Of a stretch of DNA of 37,951 nucleotides, positions 24,148 through 32,079 are shown in pieces. The DNA lies in the NCBI GenBank assembly GCA_016795065.1, contig JAEUIU010000088.1, forward strand, positions 1 through 37,951, read 5' to 3'. The position numbers and the translations under genes were made by a program. How positions within the stretch are numbered: the stretch's first letter is position 1; the number at the start of each line of letters is the position of its first letter. The DNA is from Phycisphaerae bacterium. Its GTDB lineage: Bacteria > Planctomycetota > Phycisphaerae > Phycisphaerales > SM1A02. Under the pieces are notes generated by a model that was not told the DNA's origin, ran no database searches, and was given only the letters and a program-made list of their open reading frames with translations.

Positions 24148-25150
24148 TGGAGATCGGGGCAAGGAGCCCGATCAGCCCCACAGAGAGCGCGATCGCCAAC
24201 GACGCCGACATGCGAAGGTATCGGCTCGCCGTCGCTTGCCACCACGCGATGAAGAGAATCGGCAGCGCTATCACGCCGCCAGCCATGTCGGTGCGCACGC
24301 CCAGGAGCCCGAAGAGAAGGAGCGCCGTGGGCGTGGCCGCGAGCAGATAAGCGAGGCACCGTCCAAGGTGACGCCACCGGACCTTCGCCTTGCTGCGCGA
24401 GATAGGCAACACCACGAACGCGGCAACACTGCAAACGCTTGCCGCGACCCAATATCCCGCAGCGGTCAGGAGGAGCTCGTCAAACTTGCGGTACACCTCC
24501 CTGAGCGGCATGTCGAAACCCATGGGGACCTGCCGTACCGGCGGCAAGGGCTTCACCTCTTTCGTGACGACGTCCTGGCTGCTGAGCGGTGTGTAGGTCA
24601 CCGGCACGGCACGGCCGTCAGGGTCCCACGGCCACACGACTTCGAGCGCGGACGCCTTGGCAGCGTCCACAACCGAGACGCCGATCCGAAAGGTGGTCTG
24701 CACGCTCGGAGAGGTGTTCATGACCGCCGGCACGGTGGTGTCGTGAATCGAGAGACTCATCTGAAAGAGGGTCAGGGCCGAAACCCCCGCGGCGAGGACG
24801 TGGATACCTGCCAATCCGGCGAGCACGAGGACGACACATCGAACGGGTCGAATCTCATGGGTCAACTTCAGGCGAGCCCACAGGTACCAAGGAATGGCGG
24901 ACGCCACCACCGTCCGAATCAGGGGGACCAGTGACCCGAAGAACCCCGCCGCATGTTCGAAAAGTTGCCGCGGCGCGTAGATGTTCCCGTCAAGCAACTC
25001 CTGCCAGCGAAAGCCCAAACCACACTCTTGGCAGGTGCCCCTCGATCGGAGCTCGTCCTCGGACTCCGCATCCGCGCGGGCAACCTCGACCTTGCCCACC
25101 ACATGGTCGCACCGCGGACATCGAAGTTCGTCATTGCTCTTCAACTGCAC
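24116..25150 (-). CDS. Membrane protein with N-terminal zinc ribbon, unknown function
   Basis: A 344-residue protein not assigned to a named family. The N-terminus has two CxxC pairs, LRCPRCDHVV and GTCQECGLGF (about residues 10-43), forming a zinc ribbon in the cytosol. Four to five hydrophobic segments follow: SLVPLIRTVVASAIPWYLW, VVLVLAGLAGIHVLAAGVSAL, an extracytoplasmic region of ~110 residues, AAGYWVAASVCSVAAFVVLP, LAYLLAATPTALLLFGLLG, ALPILFIAWW and SASLAIALSVGLIGLLAPI. GTG start with AGGA eight bases upstream. Only 19 bp separate it from the divergent esterase gene, and its 3' end overlaps the convergent acyltransferase by 32 bp. Such ribbon-plus-membrane proteins are frequent in planctomycetes but uncharacterised. 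Confidence 0.72.
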   Translation of the reverse strand: MQLKSNDELRCPRCDHVVGKVEVARADAESEDELRSRGTCQECGLGFRWQELLDGNIYAPRQLFEHAAGFFGSLVPLIRTVVASAIPWYLWARLKLTHEIRPVRCVVLVLAGLAGIHVLAAGVSALTLFQMSLSIHDTTVPAVMNTSPSVQTTFRIGVSVVDAAKASALEVVWPWDPDGRAVPVTYTPLSSQDVVTKEVKPLPPVRQVPMGFDMPLREVYRKFDELLLTAAGYWVAASVCSVAAFVVLPISRSKAKVRWRHLGRCLAYLLAATPTALLLFGLLGVRTDMAGGVIALPILFIAWWQATASRYLRMSASLAIALSVGLIGLLAPISIMVLLNLRFR

Positions 25151-25154
25151 CTGG

Positions 25155-25162
25155 AGGATCCT
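25155..25162. promoter_or_regulatory. Palindromic AGGATCCT serving as ribosome-binding site in both directions
   Basis: AGGATCCT is self-complementary, so both divergent mRNAs carry AGGA here: 8 nt before the GTG at 25150 on the minus strand, and within GGAGG (25153-25157) 12 nt before the ATG at 25170 on the plus strand. The same 8 bp therefore appears to be the ribosome-binding site for two opposite genes. Confidence 0.5.
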
Positions 25163-25169
25163 AACGTCG

Positions 25170-26522
25170 ATGAATCCCCTGCTATTCGCCTCGCTCGCCG
25201 TTCCGGTCGCACTGGTCTGGGCTGGAACGATCGAATCGGCTCTCGGTCAGGACGCCAATGACTGGATTCGATCCCAGGCCATTCGACTTCGCACGTTCGA
25301 GCCTGACCAGCAAGGATTCGGCGACCTCGCTCCCCTGAAGGCCGTCATCGGCAACGCCCGCGTGGTCATGCTGGGCGAACAGGCTCACGCGGAAGGCGCG
25401 ACGTTCCTGGGCAAGACGCGAATCATCCAATTCCTGCACGAGGAGATGGACTTCGATGTCCTCTGCTTCGAGAGCGGGCTCTTTGACTGCGAGGCCGCGT
25501 GGCGTTCGATCAGGAGCGGAACCGATGCCTGGACGGCGATGTCCACCGGGATCTTTCCGATCTGGATGCAGGCCGCTGAGCTCGCGCCGCTCACCGACGC
25601 GATGGACCGGTGGGCCAAGACGGATCGACCGCTCGAACTCTGTGGCTACGACTGCCAGCTCACCGGCAGTGCCTCGCGCGATCACCTGCTTGGGGAGATC
25701 GTGGGCCTCAATGCCCGAGGGACGCCGCCGGCGCTGGATGAGACGGGCGTGAAGGCGGCGAGCGAGTACCTCTCGGCACTCGTAAAGGGAAGCGCCCCTG
25801 ACGCCGCGGCCCGTACCGCCGGCGAGACGTCTCTCGCAACGCTCTCCCAGGCTCTCTCGGGCGAGGCGTACGCGAAGGTCCCGGCCGCCGATCGGAGCTT
25901 CTGGAAGCAGATGCTGAAGAGCCTCCCCGCCTTCACGACGATGCTCGGCAACTCCGCGCGCAAGGACCTGCCTCTTCCCGAACAGTTCAACCCCCGCGAC
26001 GAACAGGGCGGCGACACGCTCACATGGCTCGTCCGCGAGCGCTATCCCAACCGCAAGATCATCGTCTGGGCCGCGAGCATGCACTGCGTCCGATCGCCCG
26101 ATGGGATCACACCGTTGATTCCCGGGCTGAGTTACGCCGGCGTCCACACCATGGGACACGTCGCTGCGGCGGCGCTGGGCGACGACGTCTTCGTCCTCTC
26201 GTTCGTCTCCGGAGCCGGCCAAGCGGGCAACGTCTTCGGCCGCTCCTGGCAGGTGCCCGAGCCGCCGAGCGAGTCGCTTGAGGCGCGTTGCCGCGATCTC
26301 GAGCTTGGCGCCTGCATCATCCCGCTGCGCAGCGCAGCCGAAGGCACCTTTGGCGCTGGCGAGTTCCTCGCCCGGCCGCTCGGCAATGCTCCCATGCGGG
26401 CGACGTGGCGCAAGCACGTCGACGCCTTCGCTTACACCCCGGTTATGGTGCCCGCCACAGTGCGCCGAAGTAGGAGCGAGACACCGCCTGCCAACAACGG
26501 CGCCAACGAGTCGAAGCAGTGA
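25170..26522 (+). CDS. Erythromycin esterase family protein, exported
   Basis: A 450-residue EreA/Ere-like (DUF-type succinoglycan-esterase) family member. A signal peptide is seen (MNPLLFASLAVPVALVWAG, probable cleavage near SALG-Q), which sets the start at 25170. Family motifs: VVMLGEQAHAEGATFLGKTR (general-base His and Glu of Ere enzymes), FDVLCFESGLFDCEAAW, WAKTDRPLELCGYDCQLTG and IIVWAASMHCVRS (normally WAHNxH; here ASMH keeps the final His). Characterised relatives open the macrolide lactone, but many homologs are linked to exopolysaccharide or are of unknown substrate, so resistance should not be assumed. The next gene overlaps its stop by 4 bp (GTGA), and a zinc-ribbon membrane protein gene is divergent 19 bp away. 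Confidence 0.85.
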   Translation: MNPLLFASLAVPVALVWAGTIESALGQDANDWIRSQAIRLRTFEPDQQGFGDLAPLKAVIGNARVVMLGEQAHAEGATFLGKTRIIQFLHEEMDFDVLCFESGLFDCEAAWRSIRSGTDAWTAMSTGIFPIWMQAAELAPLTDAMDRWAKTDRPLELCGYDCQLTGSASRDHLLGEIVGLNARGTPPALDETGVKAASEYLSALVKGSAPDAAARTAGETSLATLSQALSGEAYAKVPAADRSFWKQMLKSLPAFTTMLGNSARKDLPLPEQFNPRDEQGGDTLTWLVRERYPNRKIIVWAASMHCVRSPDGITPLIPGLSYAGVHTMGHVAAAALGDDVFVLSFVSGAGQAGNVFGRSWQVPEPPSESLEARCRDLELGACIIPLRSAAEGTFGAGEFLARPLGNAPMRATWRKHVDAFAYTPVMVPATVRRSRSETPPANNGANESKQ

Positions 26523-27226
26523 CGGCCTTCCCGGTCCACCCGTGGAAGCTCACACGGTCGCTCCTCGGTGGGATTCTGATCACCGCCGCCTACGCGATGG
26601 TGCCGCATCTCGTGAACGCCTATCGCATGGAGTGGCTCCCCACCGAAGTCATCGCCGCCGACTCGGCCGACTCCTCCGATGGCCTGCGCACGATCGCGTG
26701 GAAGTCGACACCACTTGGGGACCGACTGGAGACCTTCAAGACCCGCGGCGTCTTCTACACCGGTCTTCCGCTGATCATCGACCGCGAGCGACTGCGTGCC
26801 TGGGATTGGCTGCCGCACATGGCTGGCTGGCAGGAGGACCCGCCCGGTTCCTGGAATGAAGAACACGTCATCACGATGACCACCGGTTGGCCGTGGCGAG
26901 CGGTGATCGGGACGCACATTCGACGCACCGACAACCAGTCGGCGCTCACGACGCACGAAGCCGACGGCGGCCTCCTGATCGAGAATGCCTGGCGCGGCAA
27001 GGTGCTCATCCCCTACCGCCCGCGGTTCGCAGGACTCTTTCTTGACATCGCTCTCTGGACAGCGGTCCTGCATGTCCTCGCGTGGGCTGCCCACGCTTTC
27101 CGCAGCGACCGTCGCCGCCGCCGCGGGCGATGTGCAGCTTGCGGGCATCCCGTCGAGGCAGCCGGCGGGACATGCCCGGAGTGCGGTAAACCCCGGGCAA
27201 CGGACCGCGAGGGACGCTGCCGGTGA
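26519..27226 (+). CDS. Bitopic membrane protein with C-terminal zinc ribbon, unknown function
   Basis: A 235-residue protein with two membrane segments (LTRSLLGGILITAAYAMVPHL near the N-terminus and LFLDIALWTAVLHVLAWAAHA near residue 185) enclosing about 140 residues that should be outside the cytoplasm. A basic stretch RSDRRRRRGR follows the second helix, then a zinc ribbon CAACGHPV...CPECG at the C-terminus, which would be cytosolic. Translation is coupled to the esterase gene by a GTGA overlap. The topology mirrors the other ribbon protein (24116-25150), with the ribbon at the opposite end. No family recognised; the ribbon resembles the CxxCG...CPECG units common in planctomycete membrane proteins. 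Confidence 0.75.
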   Translation: MTAFPVHPWKLTRSLLGGILITAAYAMVPHLVNAYRMEWLPTEVIAADSADSSDGLRTIAWKSTPLGDRLETFKTRGVFYTGLPLIIDRERLRAWDWLPHMAGWQEDPPGSWNEEHVITMTTGWPWRAVIGTHIRRTDNQSALTTHEADGGLLIENAWRGKVLIPYRPRFAGLFLDIALWTAVLHVLAWAAHAFRSDRRRRRGRCAACGHPVEAAGGTCPECGKPRATDREGRCR

Positions 27227-27268
27227 GCGAACCGGGGCCTGCGTTCCGGACGATCGATGCCAGTTCTC

Positions 27269-30163
27269 CTAACGCGAGAGTGCCGAAAGTGCGTCACGCA
27301 CGCAATCGTCGAAGTTCCTGATGATGGCGAACTGAGTGCCGCTCCGCCGCTCGCTTGGAGCCAGAGGGATCAGGAATCGGTCGCCGTCTGCGGCAACTCC
27401 GTAGCGCACATCCGGAAAGGCATCAAACAGGAGGCGCCGAGGGCCGACTTCGAGTTTCGGCGTTGTTGTCACGTCGGCCTCCCAAAGCTCGTTGCGAGAT
27501 TGGTAGAAGACCGCCCGGCCATCTTGGCGCCACTCCGCCCGGAAGCCGACCGACTCGGAACACTGCACCTTCCGATCAAGTGAGGGCCAAGATTCCGCAA
27601 TGACAGATGCGCCATCAGGATGATCAAGCACGTAGAGGATGGCGCGTCCGTCCGGACTGAAGCGGGCGCCGTTACGCGGCTGGTGGGTCTTGAAAACCGG
27701 CTCCGGCGAGGCGCCGCCCGCAGCAGGCATGAGGTAAAGGTCACGCATGCCGTCGGCGCCGATGATGGAGAGGACAAGCGATGCCCCGTCGGGAGTGAAG
27801 GCGTTGGCGGTGGCGCTGGCGTGACGCGAACCCTCCAACAGCACAGCCGGTTCGGCCCCGTCGTCGATCCCGAGACGTTCAATCCGATAGTCATCTTCAT
27901 CCCACGAGGCAACGACAACGGCATTCTGGTCCGGTGTCCAGAGAGGAAAGTCGCGCTCCCGTCCATCATCCGGACTGATTCTCAATGTCGTGCCTCGAGT
28001 CATGTCGCGCAGCCAGATCTCACGATGGGAACCTCGCACGGCAAAGGCAACGTGACGTTCGTCGGAAGAGGCGCGTGGCGAGAAGATCGGCCGATCACCG
28101 GAGAGGAACCGCTGCGTGCTTCCGTCGCGATGGGCCCATCCCAGGTTCGTTTGCCGGATGTTTCCCGTGGCCGGCAGGTAGACGAGCGTTCCATCGGCGG
28201 CCAACGCCGCGCGTCGAATCGGAAGCGACTCACCCGCTCCGGCGAGGGAGTCGATCAGGAGAGCGGGGACCCCAGCGATCGTGGCGGTGGACGGGTCGAA
28301 ACGCGCCGCAAGCAGCCCGCTCGCCTCGCACCAGAGCAACGTGTCGCCGTCGAGGGTCATGGGCGCCCAAGCGTCATCTCGCAACCGCTGTCGCCGACCG
28401 TCGGAGCGGCTGAGCAGTTCGAGCGAGCATCGCTCCCCGTTGCGGGTGTCTCGACGGCATGTGAAGAGGATGTGCTCTCCATCACCCACCGAACAGACAT
28501 GCCCATGAAGCGTCTCGCCGGCCGAGGCGTCGAGCGTCGTCAGCCGACGCGGCCCACCCACGACATCGACTTCCCAGAGTCCCTCGGCATCACTGAAGAG
28601 GATGGTGTCCGCGTCAAGCCAGTCGATGCCCGACGCATCGGGCGAGGCATTCCCGAAGGGTTCGATGGTTCCGCTTCGGACGCTGTATCGCATGAGACGG
28701 GATGCGCTGGCGTCCGTGAAGGCGATCCAGGCGCCGTCGGGCGAGTATCGCGGGATTCTGGCCGCGCCTCCTACGCCTTCGATTCTCTTCGGCTCGAGGC
28801 TATCGAGCGGGTGGACATACAGCGCCTGGGGCTCGGAGGTGAGGAAGCCGGTGAAGGCGACCGTATCGCCGGTTGGCGAGATCGTGAACGACGCACCGGG
28901 GTCCCAGTCGATCGGTAGGGAGACATCGCTGTGCAGCCCAAACCGGCTGTCGCGCGGCGGCGCTGCCTGGGGTGTCCAGACGCGCCCCGACCACCAGCCG
29001 ACCAGCCCCGTGGCCGTCCCCAACAGGGCGAGCGCCACCCAGCGCAGGCGGCCGGGCCGTCGGGCCTCGCCCAAAGACTCCTCCTGAAGGGACTCCTCCA
29101 GTTCGATTCGTGCGTCCGCTAGGTCGCGGAGCCTCCGATCAGGGTCCTTTCGTAGGCACCGCTCAAGGAGGCGACGGATTGCCGCGGGCGTTGATGCTGG
29201 CAAGCGCGACCAATCCGGCTCGGCCTGAAGGACCGCGGCAATCGTGTCCGAGGTGGTCGCACCACTGAAGGGCCGAGTCCCCGTGAGCATCTCATAGAGG
29301 ACGCATCCGAACGCCCAGACGTCAGCGCGACGGTCGACTCGCCTTCCTCGAGCTTGCTCCGGGCTCATGTAAGCGGCGGTCCCAAAGAGGGGCGTGGCCA
29401 ATCGCCCACCAGAGCCCGACGGCGTAACGGGCGCGGCCGCCTCCGCGCTCTTCCCGGGCGGCATCGTTCCTCCGCGAGCCTCGTCGCCAAGCATTTCGGC
29501 AATGCCGAAGTCGAGGACCTTGACCGACTGTTCGGGTGTGATGCGGATATTCGCCGGTTTGAGATCGCGATGGACAACGCCTGTCGCATGCGCCGCCTCG
29601 AGCCCCAACGCGATTTGGCGGGCAATCGCGATCGCCTCGTCGGCTGCGAGAGGCCCCCTCGCGAGCAGTTGGGCGAGCGTCTCCCCGGGAACGAACTCGA
29701 GCAGGAGGATGGCCCCGCGCTCGGTGTCCTCCGCTCCGTAGATCGCAGCGATGTTGGGGTGATTCAGCGCTGCCAGTGCCCTCGCCTCCTGCTCGAGCCT
29801 CGCCCTGCGTACCGGATGATTGGCACACGAGTTCGGAAGCGTCTTCACGGCAACGGAACGGCCCAGGCGCGTATCGACGGCCCGGTAGACAACACCCATG
29901 CCACCTGCGCCGATGCGTTCTTCGACCAGGTAAACTCCGATTCGCTCGCCGCTCAGCGTTTGACTCTCGGCGACGTCCGACCGGCGTCGCGGTTCAAACA
30001 TGGCTCCAGCCCGTTCCAGCGACGACAGCAATTCCCCCACCTCGCGGCACAGGCTGGGGTTGCCCGCGGACTCACGCTCGATGAACGCGATCCGCTCGCT
30101 TGAGGGTTGCTCCATCGCAAGGTCAAGCAGCTCACGCACTCGTTCGTGAAACGAGTTCTTCAT
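27269..30163 (-). CDS. Transmembrane Ser/Thr protein kinase with C-terminal PD40 propeller
   Basis: A 964-residue PknB-type kinase. Kinase domain about residues 75-360: IGAGGMGVVYRA loop, Lys in VAVKTL, VHRDLKPANIRI catalytic loop, DFGIAEML, and MSPEQARGRRVDRRADVWAFG. The stretch between DFG and SPEQ holds a ~45-residue Gly/Ala/Pro/Ser-rich insertion, lengthening the activation loop. One transmembrane helix (WVALALLGTATGLVGWW, ~375-391) separates it from ~550 extracytoplasmic residues with TolB/PD40-like repeats (IPRYSPDGAWIAFTDASA, RFSPDGRAILYVLDHPDG). The N-terminal ~70 residues are the helical segment usual for kinases paired with ECF sigma factors. It overlaps the sigma gene by ATGA and is thus translationally coupled. 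A role in sensing a periplasmic ligand and controlling that sigma factor is inferred. Confidence 0.93.
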   Translation of the reverse strand: MKNSFHERVRELLDLAMEQPSSERIAFIERESAGNPSLCREVGELLSSLERAGAMFEPRRRSDVAESQTLSGERIGVYLVEERIGAGGMGVVYRAVDTRLGRSVAVKTLPNSCANHPVRRARLEQEARALAALNHPNIAAIYGAEDTERGAILLLEFVPGETLAQLLARGPLAADEAIAIARQIALGLEAAHATGVVHRDLKPANIRITPEQSVKVLDFGIAEMLGDEARGGTMPPGKSAEAAAPVTPSGSGGRLATPLFGTAAYMSPEQARGRRVDRRADVWAFGCVLYEMLTGTRPFSGATTSDTIAAVLQAEPDWSRLPASTPAAIRRLLERCLRKDPDRRLRDLADARIELEESLQEESLGEARRPGRLRWVALALLGTATGLVGWWSGRVWTPQAAPPRDSRFGLHSDVSLPIDWDPGASFTISPTGDTVAFTGFLTSEPQALYVHPLDSLEPKRIEGVGGAARIPRYSPDGAWIAFTDASASRLMRYSVRSGTIEPFGNASPDASGIDWLDADTILFSDAEGLWEVDVVGGPRRLTTLDASAGETLHGHVCSVGDGEHILFTCRRDTRNGERCSLELLSRSDGRRQRLRDDAWAPMTLDGDTLLWCEASGLLAARFDPSTATIAGVPALLIDSLAGAGESLPIRRAALAADGTLVYLPATGNIRQTNLGWAHRDGSTQRFLSGDRPIFSPRASSDERHVAFAVRGSHREIWLRDMTRGTTLRISPDDGRERDFPLWTPDQNAVVVASWDEDDYRIERLGIDDGAEPAVLLEGSRHASATANAFTPDGASLVLSIIGADGMRDLYLMPAAGGASPEPVFKTHQPRNGARFSPDGRAILYVLDHPDGASVIAESWPSLDRKVQCSESVGFRAEWRQDGRAVFYQSRNELWEADVTTTPKLEVGPRRLLFDAFPDVRYGVAADGDRFLIPLAPSERRSGTQFAIIRNFDDCVRDALSALSR

Positions 30164-30789
30164 CGACCTGCCTCCCCTTCCGATTCGCGGTCAAACAGCT
30201 CCCTCGCAAGCCAAGCCTTGGCATGCAACCAATAGCGGCGGACCGAACGGTCGGATACGCCAAGCACGCCCGCAATCTCCGCTTCGTCCATGCCGGCGAA
30301 GAATCGCATCTCGACCACGCGGGCCTCGCGCTCGTCTTCGCTCGCCAGCCGCTGGAGGGCGTCGTCGAGTTCCACGAGATCGAAATCACGGCCCCCGTCG
30401 GGCAGTTCGACGCTCGTCAGGTCAAGCCGCGCCGCTCCAGCCCCTCGCTTCCGCCGACCCCGGCCACGGGCGTGATCCACCAAGATCCGTCGCATGGCTT
30501 GAGAGGCCGCTGCCAGAAAGTGGGCCGAATCTGAGAAGGGGGCATGGCGATCGACCAGCCGCAGAAAGGCCTCATGAACGAGTGCGGTCGCCTGAAGCGT
30601 GTGCCCGGTCCTCTCGCCGGCAAGGTGGGCCACAGCCAGAGCCCGCAGCCGCTCGTACACGAGTGGGAGGAGCGTCCAGAGCTGTGCTGGCTCGGTGACG
30701 AAGGAGGGCTCTGACTCCAATGCAGAGAGAACCTCCAGCATCTGGGTAGCCGCCTCTGACAAGTCCTCTTCCGGTCTTCGGCCGCTCAT
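30160..30789 (-). CDS. ECF-type sigma-70 family factor paired with Ser/Thr kinase
   Basis: A 209-residue ECF-like sigma factor of the kind paired with Ser/Thr kinases in planctomycetes and acidobacteria (TIGR02999-like). Region 2 is spread over LLPLVYERLRALAVAHLAGE, LQATALVHEAFLRLVDR and FLAAASQAMRRILVDHARGRGRRKRG; region 4 is the helix-turn-helix AEIAGVLGVSDRSVRRYWLHAKAWLARELF. No anti-sigma gene is adjacent. The start is placed at ATG 30789; the same frame remains open for another ~190 codons upstream but with no family character and overlapping the divergent gene, so that extension is rejected. The kinase gene begins inside its stop codon. Region 4 Ser/Thr residues (SDRS) are possible phosphorylation sites. 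Confidence 0.9.
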   Translation of the reverse strand: MSGRRPEEDLSEAATQMLEVLSALESEPSFVTEPAQLWTLLPLVYERLRALAVAHLAGERTGHTLQATALVHEAFLRLVDRHAPFSDSAHFLAAASQAMRRILVDHARGRGRRKRGAGAARLDLTSVELPDGGRDFDLVELDDALQRLASEDEREARVVEMRFFAGMDEAEIAGVLGVSDRSVRRYWLHAKAWLARELFDRESEGEAGR

Positions 30790-31122
30790 GCGGAACCGAT
30801 CGTACAGGGCACCCCATCCGGTTCGGAACAACTCTTCGGCGGCTGAGGGAACGACTGAGCGATCGCTTCGGGTTGAACCCAGCCTTCCGTAGGGAAGACT
30901 CGGCAAGGCCCTCCCAAACCCCCGGGGGTTGGGGTAGCCCCCCATTGTTTCCCTTCCCACCCCAAGGTCCGGATCTGCATTTTCTCGCTGCCCTGTCCGG
31001 ATTGACCGCGAGTTGTCGCTATTGCCTTGGACCTCGACCAGCAGCCCGGCGTGTCGCCCGGTCATGTCGCACACGACTCCGTGCGATGGGTATCGAGGTC
31101 GATCAGCCATCAGGAACTCCCC
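30790..31122. other. 333 bp divergent region between sigma factor and dockerin-protein genes
   Basis: Both genes point outward. It contains a perfect 14-bp palindrome at 30917-30930, followed by GGGG-TAG-CCCC at 30931-30941, and a pyrimidine/purine-biased stretch to 30970. No coding frame with family character was found. No typical -35/-10 pair is evident; ECF-dependent promoters need not show one. Confidence 0.4.
30917..30930. promoter_or_regulatory. 14-bp perfect palindrome upstream of the ECF sigma gene
   Basis: AACCCCCGGGGGTT, 128 bp upstream of the sigma start and 193 bp upstream of the divergent secreted-protein gene. Could be an operator or part of a terminator-like structure with the adjacent GGGG-TAG-CCCC. 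In a GC-rich genome a run of C followed by G is not strongly improbable. Confidence 0.3.
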
Positions 31123-31950
31123 ATGCGGACCCATTCCATTCGTCGTCTCTCGTATGCCGCCGCCGGCCTGCTCGCCGTGCCAGCCCAAGCCTCCATCGTT
31201 GAGTTTGTCAGCAGCCCGACCACCAATTCCCTGGACATGGCTGCCTGGGCCGCTGGCTTGGGCATCTCGACGATCGACACCTCGGTCGACTTCGAATCCC
31301 ACCCGGAAGGCGAGATCCTGCCCTTCTTCTATCCCGGGGTAACTCTGCACGGTGAGAACGTGACCGTGGCCTTCGGCGAGGGTTCACCCTCCGGCTCCGA
31401 CGCTCGTCCGCTTTCCAGAGGAGAGGGGCCGTTGAGCGCGTTCCAGGGGTACACATCCAACGGCTCGGTCCAGGATGGCTGGTCCCTCACCGTCACGTTC
31501 GACTCGCCAGTCTTCGCCGCTGGCTTCATGACCGCTGACGTCTTTGACGCTTTCGGGGACAACGGCATTCTTCTCGAAGCTTTCGACGGCGAGGACGGCA
31601 GCGGGCGCGTGCTGGGAAGCTTCGGATCGGCTCCGTTCAACTTCGAACTCAACAGCACGTACTTCATGGGCGTTGGCGATGAGGAAGGCCGCATCAAGTC
31701 AGTCCGCATCAGCACCGCGGTTGTCCTTTACGGCGACTCCCAATATGTGGACGGAGTTCTGTTTGCCGCGAAGCAAGTGACATCGCCCTGCCCCGCCGAT
31801 CTCAACGGCGACGGCGAGGTGAGCGGCGCGGATCTCGGGGTGTTGCTCGGTGGCTGGGGCAGCCCTGGCGCAACCGACCTTGACGGGAGCGGCTCGACCG
31901 GAGGTGCCGACTTGGCCATCCTGCTCGGCGCCTGGGGCCCGTGCACCTGA
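31123..31950 (+). CDS. Secreted protein with C-terminal dockerin-like EF-hand repeats
   Basis: A 275-residue exported protein. ATG at 31123 with AGGA seven bases upstream; signal peptide (RTHSIRRLSYAAAGLLAVPAQA, cleavage after AQA). The middle ~180 residues look like an all-beta domain with GWSLTVTFDSPVFAAGFMTA, LLEAFDGEDGSGRVLGSFGS and VDGVLFA, a pattern common in PEP-CTERM-type and lectin-like secreted proteins. The C-terminus has two Ca-binding EF-hand loops: DLNGDGEVSGADLGVLLGGWG and DLDGSGSTGGADLAILLGAWG, preceded by CPA. This paired-loop form resembles type I dockerins and is very common in Phycisphaerae. No cohesin is seen in the window, so anchoring or another Ca-dependent role is open. 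Converges with the next gene over a hairpin terminator. Confidence 0.82.
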   Translation: MRTHSIRRLSYAAAGLLAVPAQASIVEFVSSPTTNSLDMAAWAAGLGISTIDTSVDFESHPEGEILPFFYPGVTLHGENVTVAFGEGSPSGSDARPLSRGEGPLSAFQGYTSNGSVQDGWSLTVTFDSPVFAAGFMTADVFDAFGDNGILLEAFDGEDGSGRVLGSFGSAPFNFELNSTYFMGVGDEEGRIKSVRISTAVVLYGDSQYVDGVLFAAKQVTSPCPADLNGDGEVSGADLGVLLGGWGSPGATDLDGSGSTGGADLAILLGAWGPCT

Positions 31951-32005
31951 CACGGTCACGGACGGGCAGGCGCTGTTCGTCCTCACACCGCTCTCACGCC
32001 AACGT

Positions 32006-32052
32006 CCACGGCCGGAGATGGGACGAGGGAACTCGCCAATCTCCGGCCGTGG
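32006..32052. terminator. Bidirectional hairpin terminator between convergent genes
   Basis: Perfect 14-bp arms CCACGGCCGGAGAT (32006-32019) and ATCTCCGGCCGTGG (32039-32052) enclose a further pairing GG/CC and CGAG/CTCG closed by a GGAA tetraloop of the GNRA class. It lies in the 129 bp between two convergent secreted-protein genes. There is no T tract on either side, so it may act as a processing or 3'-stabilising hairpin as much as an intrinsic terminator. Confidence 0.75.
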
Positions 32053-32079
32053 TTCGCGCGTGGCCGGCCCGTTCGGCAA

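Noticed and set aside
25182..26417. 411-codon minus-strand open frame opposite the esterase-family gene
   Set aside because: Complete antisense shadow; the plus-strand gene has a signal peptide and family motifs.
30790..31350. Open frame extending the ECF sigma factor ~190 codons upstream
   Set aside because: No family character, low-complexity composition, and it overlaps the signal-peptide region of the divergent secreted protein. The ATG at 30789 gives a normal ECF length.
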